Below, piece by piece: positions 9,537-19,882 of a stretch of 44,982 nucleotides of DNA; within the stretch, counting starts at the first letter, position 1, and the number at the start of each line of letters is the position of its first letter. Source of the stretch: Azolla pinnata (Eukaryota; Streptophyta; Polypodiopsida; Salviniales; Salviniaceae). The notes beneath the pieces were generated by a model, which saw only the letters and a program-made list of their open reading frames with translations, was not told the origin of the DNA and did not search any database. The stretch covers positions 8,388 through 53,369 of the forward strand of contig JBBBWG010028567.1 of assembly GCA_037176905.1 (NCBI GenBank), given 5' to 3'. The translations under genes and the position numbers were made by a program.

Positions 9537-12500
9537 ATGGACGACAGTGATTTTGGGAAAGGCATTTTCAGTGATGACGATGAGATACCAGTGGACATGG
9601 AAATGTTGAAAGAGAAAATTAATCTTGTACCACTGTCTGATATGGATTTTGGAGAAGCACCAGATGATTTGATGGACCTAGATTGCTCTATTCAGGATCA
9701 TCTTCTCACACCATTGACTTTGGAGTCATCAGGAGATTTCAAGGTCGTTTGACTTACTTTTTTGCATAATCTTGCCTTTTGAAATCATGTTTTTGTTATG
9801 ATGTAGCTTCTGATTGAATGCATTTATGTAAATATTGTTTTGGAAATCGAATCTTTATGGCCTCCAAGCCATTTTCTCAACGGTCATTTTCAACTGAATA
9901 CTCTTAATTTGACATGGACATAATATTGTTTATGATTGACATGCTTATAGAAAATTTCTCTATGTAGACCCCATGATTTTCAAAAATCTTAACATTTGTT
10001 TAATGACCTTTTGTTAATTGACGTGTAAGAAGATGTTCTGGCAATCAACAAAGCTAGTTTCTTTTTTATGGTCTCATGTTTTCAAGCGGTGAATTAGTTA
10101 GTAATGCTTAGATAAATAATTACTTGACTATGTCCCAATAAAAATATATCTTCAGAAACATGAATACCAAACATGGTAATGGTGTATTTTCTTTTTGTAT
10201 TTGCTCAGGATTCCCTGAAGCTAGACACTGAACTCTCCCAGATAAAAACAAATGAAGAGGAAACTGTCCTAAAGCAAGTAAAGAGAGAAGCTTGTGATCC
10301 TGGATGTGAGTTACAGAGTTATCGGCTTCACACTGATGGCCAAATATTCTTTTATTTTCTTGTCAAGTTATAACAGAAGTGCTTTTCTTGTCAAGTTAAT
10401 CGACTTACATTTGGGAACTGTTTCAAATGTGTTCACTCTTGATGTACACTGCAAGAGAGTATTTACTCCAATCGATGAAAAGATGCAAAGAGAAGACACG
10501 TTTTAATATTATTAATATCAGTATGTTGCATCTTGTAGTCATGTATGCAATAGAAGTTTGGCAGACTTAGCTCAACATTAAAAAGAGTAAAAGAGCAACA
10601 ATATTGTTGAGAGTCGGATCAAGACTAATAGTACTTGTTAATTTGATATATCTATCACGCATATTTCAGAAGTTTCATTATGAAAATTTTATTTGAGCTT
10701 TTAGCTGCGACCATTCATATTTTTCGAACCTGGTTTTTATGACTTTCTTTTCTTGAGGTTCTTGTATTTGTTTGTGCTTCACATTATGCATGTACCTGTT
10801 GATATCATATTATAGCTTAAAGAAAGATACTAGGAATGGTTAGTTTTGATTACCTTTCTGGCATAGGATGCATCATACCACATTTACCAATTGTTGAATC
10901 AACTATAGATTGATTTGTGCTGCTGGCTGTGTAACTTGTGCTTGCTCTTTTCCTGTCATAACCGTTATAACATTTGTGACTATTGGGGATGCAGTGGATG
11001 TTGGAGGTACCACAGCTACAGCAGCCAAGGTGGCTGAAGAAGTGTCAGCTGATATTGTGACTGGGGGTATTGTGGCAGAGAGTGGGCCTCCTCCAGATTT
11101 CAGTTGCTGGACTGTTGAAGATGACATACTCTTAAAAAATGCCATGGAGGTTCTTGCTCTCTTTTCTCTAATAATCGCTTGTTTTGTCCACTGTTTTGGA
11201 CTCTTGAAAGACAAATATATCTTTTTTTTGTGTGGACCGCCCTTATTTAGAAAGAAAGAAAGATTGAATGAATGATGGTATCAATGTCTGTCCCAAAAGA
11301 AAATACCTAGAAAACAGCTATATGCCTACAGTTGTTCTCAATGGACACGTGTTATCATAATAGCCCTTCATTCATAGCATCAGTCTAATGTTAGACAGAA
11401 TAGTTTTGAATTTAAATGTGAGTGAGGGTTTATTAACCCGTCATTAATATGTGTATTCAGGTAGGGGCAGCTGTGGAAGCACTTGCAAAGGGTGCAGTAA
11501 AATTCTCACGACGATATACAGTGCAAGAACTTCGTGCAAGATGGAGAGCTCTTCTCTACGATCCTGTAATCTCCCAAGAAGCTGCCCTTCGAATGATGAA
11601 AAGTGATGCATGTTTACCCAACCCAACCAAGCTTACAAACTTGAACCGGCTGAAATACCCTCAAGTCTCAAATAAGAAACGCAAACTCAAAAGTGTACGG
11701 GCTTCTTACTATAAGATGCGGAAAAAATTGGCTGCAGAATTGAGCACTAATTCTTCAGTATTGAAAGTTGAGGCAGACACCGTTGAATCTTTACCAGGTA
11801 CATGTTCTTGGTTTTCCTCTGTGAAACTGTAGCCTGCAAGCATCAACTGGGGTGTTGTTGGGTTTGCAGGTAAAATTGCTTCTAAGGACTCAGATCTTTG
11901 TGTAGAAGAAAATATGTTTACTCAGATGTTTGAACTTTTTGCTTCTGGTGGAGTGGGAGAAGTGGTTCAAGCAGTTCCATCTGGTCAAGTTGACTTAGCT
12001 CAGAAAGAGTGTCTAGTGGCAAATCCTGAGCATAAAGGTGAAACTGGTAAACCAGACGCGCACTCGCAGGAGCACATGGTGAATATTGATGAGTCGAATT
12101 CGTCGACTAACTGCCAATTATCTCCCGATGCATCCAAAGCATCAATTGGTTCAGGCACAATAGGTAATTTGAAACAAGAAGGTGATGACCAGAAAAACGA
12201 CCTTTCTACCATTGAACCAAATATAAGCACTGCTCAAAAACTGACACCCATTGTATCAGGAAAAGATGATGTTGATGCAGCAGAAGGGATGGAATTACAG
12301 CGCAGGGAAGGAAAAGCAAATTGTGCTCTTGATTTATCTAATAAGACAGAATGTACTGACATATCAAATGTTGAAAATATGACTTGTGTTCTGAATACGG
12401 AAGACACAGATATTCCATCTCCTCCACCTGGTTCTGCTCTGCGTGTACCCTCCCTCTTCTCAAATATGTATTTTGCATCAGAGATCAGGTCTGAAAAGAG

Positions 12501-15353
12501 TGAGTTAGGGAGAATGAGGGCAGGATATGAAAAAGGTGATGATTTTGTAACATCTAGGAAATTGCCATCAATCACAGAGGATAAAAATAATACTGGTGGT
12601 GTTGTGAAGCTAGAGCCTTGCTCGGATGTCCTTGCTGCCACAACTGCCCAGGGCGCTCTACCTTCATCTTCTGCCAATGCAGACGTGGTTCCTCAGAGGC
12701 ATGGTAATTTATCCATGGAGTTCTCAGAAAATAGTGGACAAAATTTGCATTTATTTTTAAAGAGTAAAATGAAGAATGCTGATAATATCTCTGCAGTTGT
12801 TGGTAATCCCATATCCCAATCTGGGGTGGCAGCTGGGTCCATCAATGAAAGCAGCTTTCCTTCAGAGGCTGGAGTAGGTCCATTGGAACAAGAGTTTCGT
12901 TATATAGATAAAACTATGGGTTCTCTAACAACAATGAAAGGTGGCGCTTTATACCAGGATCATAGTGATGGTCTGGAGAGTGAGGATGAACTCCCAAATT
13001 TTTCAGATGTGGAGGCAATGGTATATACTCTCATCACTATCCAATAGTTGTGTGATGCTAAAAGAATAGTGCCTCAATTTTACCAGTATTATAGAAAAAT
13101 TCACTGCCTCAATTTTATCCTTATTATAGACAAATTCACTGATGTCATATTTAGAGTTTGAGCTTATGAGGAGTAACATTTTCTTTTGGTTTTTTGGCAG
13201 ATATTAGATATGGACCTGGATCCAGTGTTTGACGAGGATGCTTTGGCTAGAGCAGGTATGTAACTCTTATCAGTAGTTCACAACAGCCACTCTATTTTTA
13301 ACTTGGAACTTATTTTCTTGCAGAATCGAGGCGTTTATACCGAAGGCATCGGAAGACTTTAATGAGATTGGAGCAAGGTGCAAATGCGGCTCTTGACAGG
13401 GCGTTAACTCTTAAAGGGGCGATTGCAGTTTTCTATGGCTACTATTTAAGATATTTTATCACAAAAAATGAGGTACCTCTTCCCCTCTAACTTCTTTAAA
13501 TAATTGTTGTATTTATTGAGATTGCCTGTCCGCCTTCTTGGAATTTTTTGTCTTTCTCATCTTTGACTTACTCCATGTAACAATTAATGCATTGTCTAAT
13601 TCTTTTATCATTCCTCCAGCATCCATTCTGTTTCACAATTATTGCAGCTTTTTCTGGTATATGTTATTCTCAGAGTGTTAAGTGGTGTCTCATGCCGACT
13701 TCATTTTTAAAAGATAATGGCTGTTAGGAGGAGGTATTATACAGTTGACTACTCATGTACTGGTCCTTATACTTCTTGACCATCTTTCTTCCATACTGCT
13801 TACGCACAGTCTATTTGTAAAGAATGTGTATAATGGTATGGGTAGCTTTACTGCCCTTGTCCTGTGATGAAATGTCTTTTGTTCATAAATGTATTCTTAT
13901 GTTCCATTTTCGTACTTGCAGGTGACATTGGGCAGGATGACTTCAGACAATGTTGTTGATATTGATTTGGGCAAGGAAGGGCGAGCAAACAAAGTGTCTC
14001 GTAAACAGGTCTTTATGACATCACAGCTATCTAATAATTTATGTTGGCTCTTTATTGCTATGCTTCTCATTTAATCTTTTTATTGTTTAGGCCACAATTA
14101 AATTGAAGAAGGATGGCGTCTTCTACTTAAAAAATTTTGGTCGACGAGATCTATCAGTAAATAATATTCCCATCCCATATGGTCAACATGCACACCTTGG
14201 ATCAAATTGCCTAATTGAGGTAATCTATCATGTCACGCTTTCTTTTTAAATGTTCATTTTAAACGTTTTAGAAGATCAGAGTGTATGGTATGGTTGCATT
14301 TCATGCTTCAGTACTATTGCATAGATAAAATCTGCAAAAAGGAGAAGACCAGGTCTAATGGTCTGAAATTTTTTTGTTTAGTGGCTGATCATTTACTCAT
14401 GCCTTAGATAAGTCAAGAGTTTAGATGGTTGAAATATAACTAATATACTGAGTGGGATGATCATCGATACAACATATATAATGAATCTATATACAGCTGT
14501 GCCAATTGCTTCACTATTAAGCGTCCTCGACAAATTTCAGTTTTAGCTTTAAACTGTGTAAATATTTCCTTGCAGTGGGATCAAACCATAGGACTAAAGC
14601 AAAAATTGATTGAAACAGAAATATTGAAACTCTAGCCATGGAAGGACTCCAAAAACAATGGGTTTTGTTTTTTTCCTGAATTTTGTTATTTTCCCCAAAT
14701 ACTCTTTGTCAGAGCTACACAAGAATTTATGTGGTCAAATCCTAACCCCCGTCATACCATCTGTTAGTATAAATACCTTTTATCATCTCTTTCTGACTGC
14801 TGATCTAATGGAACTGTAAGAGTATTCTAAGGTATCAAAGAAAAAAGAAGGCATTTAGGAATTTTTCTCATTCCATAAATACTAGCTTTTTTCCACATGC
14901 ATGCTTGAGAAATAGTTAAGGATATATTACGCAGAAGATACATTTTCTCAATGATGTAGAGTGTGATTAATCTTTTAACATAAGGTGCAAACTGACCAAA
15001 CGATATCAGCCACAAGGTATATAAATTGAGGCTGTCATTGGCCAGGCCGTTTGTTCTCTATTTTGACTTGGTTACTTCAATGATTTATAGGCATTAAATC
15101 CCACAAGTGCGCAATCGTTAGACTGATGAAACAGTCGATCTTTTTTTTGTGCTCTGTTTTTGTACAGGTTGGTGGGATGAGATTTGTTTTTGAGATCAAT
15201 AAAAAACTGGTGAAGCAACATGTGGCAGAAATGCTCAACTCTCAGCAGCAACAGCAGTTGCAAGCAGCAACAGCAGCAACAGCAGCAACAGCAGCAATAA
15301 CAGCAACAGCAGCAATAACAGCAGCAACAACAACAGCATGCAGGGATCAATAG
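9537..15353 (+). CDS. EMB1967: FHA domain protein with MCRS1-type N-terminal domain (EMB1967/microspherule protein 1 family)
   Basis: Ten coding exons join in phase: 9537-9743, 10209-10305, 10995-11149, 11461-11797, 11870-13020, 13201-13255, 13324-13472, 13922-14008, 14091-14219 and 15168-15353 (2553 nt, 850 aa). The start ATG at 9537 has good context (GGGAAATGG) and opens an acidic segment. Residues about 138-240 are the MCRS_N domain, with CWTVEDDILLKNAME, GAVKFSRRYTVQELRARWR and ALLYDPVISQEAALRM. Residues about 240-660 are low-complexity linker, almost all in exon 5. A basic stretch (RRLYRRHRKTLMRLEQ) precedes the FHA domain at about 700-815, with LGR, SRKQ and LKNFGRRDLSVN. The animal homologue MCRS1 is a subunit of the INO80 remodeller and the NSL acetyltransferase complex, and Arabidopsis EMB1967 is embryo-essential. 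A nuclear phosphopeptide-binding chromatin role is therefore inferred. The protein ends oddly after a Q run that turns into an Ala/Thr tail. MCRS_N plus FHA make the family firm. Individual splice sites are less so. Confidence 0.86.
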
Positions 15354-16236
15354 ATGTGTATAAAGCTTCAGTCGTAGCTGTTACCCTTACTGATATCATA
15401 GAGCGTGAAGTGAGAAGGAGATATATGGATGGATGATTTATTGAAAGGCAATCGATTGGGGAAATCCAGAATTCAACTTTATCGTCCAATGGTTAGCTAT
15501 CCGAAACTTCATCACACACCATTTTGTTCTTATAGATCACTGTTCATTGACCCACCCATAAGGACCACAATTGTGGTAGCGTCACCAAATTTTGGCGGGT
15601 GCTGGTTTTAATTCCTTTCCCTCTCTGCTTCTATCCGACACTGTTTGCCACAATGGCACGGAAATATACTGCGATCTTTCATCCCTTGGAATTCATAGTA
15701 CAGAAAACAAAGAATTTGGAAAGGGCAAGCCACAGCGAGCAAAGACAGGCGGAAGTAGAAGGCTCTGTTGTACCGAGATAGGAGTAAAAAGGCTGAGAAG
15801 GGAATGAAGAGCGATCTCGATCCGGAAGATGCCTCTTTATTTCTGTATTGATCACGATGTCCTAATGATCTGTACCAGAGTCAAGTCATTCATGTAAGCA
15901 TTGACTTCAGCCCAGCCCTTACGATGTATGCTTGCTCTCCTTAGAAACCTTTTCCCGCTATCCTCCGATCGAAAAATGTGTACAGGTGGATCGTTGCTTT
16001 GTCATCCTCTTTTTTCTCTTCTGCGACAGTTCGTTATTTACATGTATAATGTGGCACATTGTGCTGAAGTAACTAAGCATCTGGCTGGTTAGAGAATGAT
16101 GGCAAGATTATGTAAAAACCGTGTCACACTTGATAAGGTGTATGCTAGGCCAGCAATAAAGCCTAGCTAGAGATCACCCATTCCCTCTTTGGACGGCCTT
16201 GATATCTTGTTTCCACTACTACGATGGAGTGGACCT
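15354..16236 (+). other. Probable 3' UTR and downstream flank of the FHA gene
   Basis: T-rich sequence follows the stop codon. A canonical AATAAA occurs at 16155-16160, close to GCCTAGCTAG, and is the best candidate poly(A) signal. Other possible shorter ends, such as TTTATTTCTGTATTG near 15836, cannot be excluded. Small open frames here (15429-15611, 15592-15807, 15901-16092) have no family resemblance and are not called genes. Confidence 0.5.
16155..16160 (+). terminator. Candidate poly(A) signal AATAAA
   Basis: Perfect AATAAA about 800 bp after the FHA-gene stop, with T/G-rich sequence downstream. Plant poly(A) signals are loosely conserved, so this is only the best match. Confidence 0.35.
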
Positions 16237-16338
16237 CCCAATGCGTATTTACAAGTTCCGAAATTCCCAATGCGTATTTACAAGTTCGGAAATTCCCAAT
16301 GCGTATTTATGTTGAGGGACGAGGACGAGGACGAGGAC
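16237..16338. repeat. 29-bp tandem repeat then GAGGAC hexamers, next to a gap
   Basis: CCCAATGCGTATTTACAAGT recurs at 16237, 16266 and 16295 (period 29 bp, three copies, the last one truncated). It is followed by GAGGAC hexamers running into the assembly gap. The gap probably hides more of the GAGGAC array. Confidence 0.9.
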
Positions 16339-16438
16339 NNNNNNNNNNNNNNNNNNNNNNNNNNNNNNNNNNNNNNNNNNNNNNNNNNNNNNNNNNNNNN
16401 NNNNNNNNNNNNNNNNNNNNNNNNNNNNNNNNNNNNNN
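16339..16438. other. Assembly gap (100 N)
   Basis: Exactly 100 N, which usually marks a gap of unknown size. It is flanked on the left by a GAGGAC array, so repeat collapse is the likely cause. Confidence 0.99.
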
Positions 16439-17219
16439 TGGCAATGACACCAAACTCCTAGAGATTAGGGTGAGGCTAGGCTCTAGGTTAGGGTTTTTGG
16501 AAGTTGTATGAGGCTAGGTAGGTGGCGGTTAAGAGGCTAGGCTCAAATTAGACGTTCGGGGATTTTTTATTTATTTATGAAGTGTGGGGGGTTTTTAAGA
16601 TTAGGGTTTATTTTGTTTCAGGATTAGGGTTTGATGAACAATAATGACAATAGCAATGACTGCGATGATGAGAATGAGAGCAATGACAACGATGGTGACG
16701 ACGACATCAACGACAACAACGGCAATGCAATGTTGTTACTATGTATGCTGTGTTTTACAAGTATTTAATACAAAATTTATAAATACTGTGAAACATAGGT
16801 TAATAATGTTATGGAATATGTTAAATATGGGTTAAATACGTTAAAGTGTGCTAAATAATTATACACATTCACAATTACCTAAACCTATGTATCACTAAAT
16901 TTTTTTATATTCCTTTTCTTGTCATTAGTAATTTTATAAAATCTTAAATTGAAGAAAATCAAGTTCTAACTTTAAGTTTATAAAACGACTAATATTCACT
17001 TTCAAGACAAAAATTAGTAGCCGTAGTAAAAATACGTTTTGATATTTACAAATCTGGCACAAGAGAAATGACGGTTCCAAAACGTTAAATACATGTGTAA
17101 TAAGTCTGAGTAATCTAAAACATATTTTATTCATAAAATACAAAATTTTAACAACATAGCGACGATGGGGATGACGATGATGAAAATGGTAGTGCGATAA
17201 TGACAAGATTGACAACAAC
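16439..17219. other. Spacer with decayed telomere-like and GAGGCTAGG motifs
   Basis: From 16460 to 16640 there are scattered GATTAGGGT, TTAGGGTTTT and repeated GAGGCTAGG motifs, then a GACGA/CAACGA-rich patch at 16640-16730. From 16740 to 17150 the DNA is strongly AT-rich with no gene. This looks like decayed satellite plus ordinary spacer. Confidence 0.55.
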
Positions 17220-17740
17220 TGCAGTGACGATGCCAAAATTGATCGCCTGTGAAGGATCGACCAGAACAGGAGAATCGATCGTGAGCGGTGATGAACCGTT
17301 CAGAATTGGATGATTTGGCTTGCATTCTTTCGAATGCCCGTTTCTCTTCTTCAATCATCTGCTCCTCTTGTGTAAAACTCACCCAAAATATCTTAAAATT
17401 TATTGTTTCTTTTCTAGGCAATTGCGGTGACGATGGCAAAAATGATCATGGGCCTTTAAAGGATCAATGAGAACAGGACTATTGATCGTGAGTGGTGGTC
17501 TTAATGGATTGGAATCGGATGATCTGACCCATTTCTCGTCTTCTTCTTCTATGATTTGTTCCTATTGTAAAACGTAATAATCAGACGATCTTAAATTTCA
17601 CAGTTTTTTCAAAGTCGTTCGGAATCAGACTATCTGGCCTGCGTTCTTTTGGATGCCCATTTTCTCGTCTTCTTCTTCTTCTTCTTCTTCGATGATATGC
17701 TCTTGTGTAAAACTTAATAATCACTGTTTTTTTTGCCAAG
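17220..17740. repeat. About 200-bp diverged tandem repeat upstream of EAF1
   Basis: Three copies lie at roughly 17222-17417, 17428-17614 and 17615-17740. Shared landmarks are TGACGATGCCAAAATTGATC / TGACGATGGCAAAAATGATC, GATCGTGAG, TCTCGTCTTCTTC, ATGATTTGTTCC / ATCATCTGCTCC and TTGTGTAAAAC. Some copies carry internal TTC-repeat expansions. They lie just upstream of the EAF1-like leader, so they may fall inside its distal promoter. No open frame unites them. Confidence 0.7.
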
Positions 17741-17764
17741 GTAAAAAGAAATTACAAATAATAA

Positions 17765-17895
17765 ATAAATTAAAGAAAGAAGAAGAGAAGAAGAGGAAAG
17801 AAGAAGAAGAAGAGGAAAGAAGAAGAAGAAGAAGAAGAAGAAGGGAAATTAAACAAAGACAGAAATAAGTAAATAAATAAATAAAATAAAAATTG
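17765..17895. repeat. Purine (GAA)n tract and AATAAATA run
   Basis: AGAAGAAGAGGAAAG-type purine sequence occupies about 17770-17845, followed by AAATAAAT repeats at 17865-17892. A long purine tract next to a promoter can form a triplex or exclude nucleosomes, which is general knowledge and not shown here. Confidence 0.85.
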
Positions 17896-17931
17896 ATTCG
17901 CAGAAGAACAACAGAGAGCTTTAGGTCTGAG

Positions 17932-17941
17932 TTTAGGGTTT
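17932..17941 (+). promoter_or_regulatory. EAF1: Telo-box-like motif (TTTAGGGTTT) near the EAF1 transcription start
   Basis: TTTAGGGTTTCG lies directly ahead of the likely EAF1 leader. A second TAGGGTTTCG occurs near 18130. The AAACCCTAA telo-box is a known plant promoter element, common in housekeeping and translation-related genes. Because telomere-like motifs are scattered across this window, chance or repeat origin is also possible. Confidence 0.4.
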
Positions 17942-18281
17942 CGACTGTGTGTGCAGCAGAACGAGAACGAGAACGAGTCTCCATCTCCTTCTCCATCGCG
18001 CTTCCATGTCGTGGCCCGTCTCCTCCTTCCTCTTCCGCACCTCCCAAGATTGAAGGCTTCCTCCGCGTCGACCGGTTCGTTCTGCTTCCCCGGTTCGTTC
18101 TCCTCCTCCCGCCCTGGATTTTTTTTTTCTAGGGTTTCGTCTCCCCCGGAGAAGCGCCCGCGTGTAACCCCGTCGATCAGCTCAGTCGGAAAAAACGCTT
18201 GATCGGCCTCGCAGCAGGAGTATTTCTGGAGTTCCTGCAGAACCCTACACCTCTCCACGAATGTTGCTGGATTTTTAAGAG
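17942..18281 (+). other. EAF1: Probable 5' UTR exon of the EAF1-like gene
   Basis: A GC- and CT-rich leader-like stretch, quite unlike the AT-rich DNA on either side, ends at a strong donor TTAAGAG|GTAAAGC (intron begins 18282). ATGs inside it are followed by early stops. It is assigned to EAF1 by orientation and position only. The transcription start could be anywhere from about 17890 on. Confidence 0.5.
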
Positions 18282-19620
18282 GTAAAGCAAACCGGCTCTA
18301 TTTCTTGTGTGCAAATACGTTGAGAGTTCAAACTGTGGCATCTGTCATCCATGATTATGTAAAAGGCACAGTTTTGTAAGGGAACGAGGAGGCAAGACGT
18401 TCAGTTTGGCCCAGAAACGCATCATATACGATCCAAAATGTCTCAAACGTGTAGAATTTGCATGGACCCATCATCGAAATAGGGTAAAAGGGACATGTAA
18501 ATGGTGATTATGGGAGTTGCAATCGTGGCAACGTTGTGATATGCCATATGATCCAGCAAGACAGGCTATCTGACTCAGAAGTTGGCATCAACTATATAGA
18601 ATGGGAATATTTATGTTAATTGTGACGGTTTGTTCGTAAACGTCATCATGACCATAAAAGAAGAGATAAGTTAGGCACTACTACAATCAAAGCTTGGGGT
18701 GGTTGCATAATAATTGTGTCTTGCAATCATAGTGAATCAGAGAATGCGGGAATTGTGTTGGCATAACTGCGCAGAATTGGCAATTCATATATCACAATCA
18801 TCATTGTCATCATCGAGTGACGAGAAACATTGAAACAATAATGAAGGGCAGCTTCTTAGATGATCACAATTACAATGTGCATTGTGATCATCAAAGTATG
18901 CTCTGCTAATATGCGCAAACAATATATACTCATTATTGATTTGACAGGCATGCCAATTGCTGTCAGTAAATTCCAGGGCCTCTTAAATCATTCTATATAA
19001 AATCTCTGAAGAAATTTCCAATCATTGCCTTTGAAAGTTTTCCCAACAATCTGGTCATTAGCAACAAATGCATCGGATATAGTGATACCAAACATCATCA
19101 ATTTGGATAAATAATTCACCAATGGGTAGGCTATCAATGGCCATATTTGTCGTTCCATTGCATTTTGTAACTCATGTAGATTGTGTCCATTCTTTCTTTT
19201 TTGCGTTGGAAACCTTCATTTGGATGTAGGGTTGATTATGCGTGTTTTCAATATATTTCGGGTTCTTCAGCTCAAATGACTTCAGGACCTTGCTTTCTCT
19301 GCGTACTGTCTAATTTTCTGTGAGGTTTTTCAAACAAATTGTCATGGGTATTTCACGGCTATCTTCTATGAACTGATACACTTTCTGGCGCTTCAACCGC
19401 CATGTCAAAAGTCCCCTAGAAAATAGGAAAGAGAGGAGTGTGTTTGATTGTAAAGAGAGGGAACGAACTAAGCTCTATAATTATCGGAAAAAACAAGGCA
19501 GGAGAAACCGATTCTAATGCCTGCTAAATCTCTTAATTCTGCCAGGGATCAACTGTGTATATATGTTTATTCTATTATGCTTTTTTCTGGAGCATAATAA
19601 ACATTACATTCACATAAATA
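18282..19620 (+). other. Leader intron of the EAF1-like gene, with a 12-bp inverted repeat
   Basis: AT-rich plus-strand DNA without coding potential, interpreted as the first intron of the EAF1 transcript. It contains one perfect inverted repeat with 12-bp arms at 18859-18870 and 18881-18892. Nothing else is recognisable. The acceptor that ends this intron is uncertain and probably lies between 19620 and 19800. Confidence 0.45.
18859..18892. repeat. Perfect inverted repeat, 12-bp arms and 10-nt loop
   Basis: GATGATCACAAT is followed by TACAATGTGC and then ATTGTGATCATC. The arms are fully complementary, so RNA or single-stranded DNA could form a short hairpin. It is too short and isolated to call a microRNA precursor. 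Confidence 0.85.
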
Positions 19621-19882
19621 TTGCATATGTCAAATGAAGTTCTTGTAGAGAATCAGGCTCCACGTTGCTTCACTCGTTTCTTGTTTAATGCACTTTCGAA
19701 AGTCACTCTGGTGCTCCCTGGCATCTTCGAATATAGAGTATCGCCTACCCCTTTTTCACCAGTTCTAATTGCTGGAAAGTCTAATATGGCAGCTTACTTG
19801 GAGAAGGAGCCTGTTCTATAATCCGGGACCCTGGAGTAAACCCAGGGTTTTGACATTCCTGGTCAATGCAGAGAAAGATTCC

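Noticed and set aside
12000..12677. Minus-strand frames of 76 and 147 aa
   Set aside because: They lie opposite exon 5 of the FHA gene, a long low-complexity coding exon, and have no independent support.
15072..15489. Poly-Cys and poly-Leu frames on the minus strand
   Set aside because: They are antisense translations of the CAG/CAA tract in the last FHA-gene exon.
19769..19882. Extension of the EAF1 reading frame starting at a TTG codon
   Set aside because: It is not called as coding because there is no ATG. Only the last few codons look conserved, so the uncertainty is reported as a finding instead.
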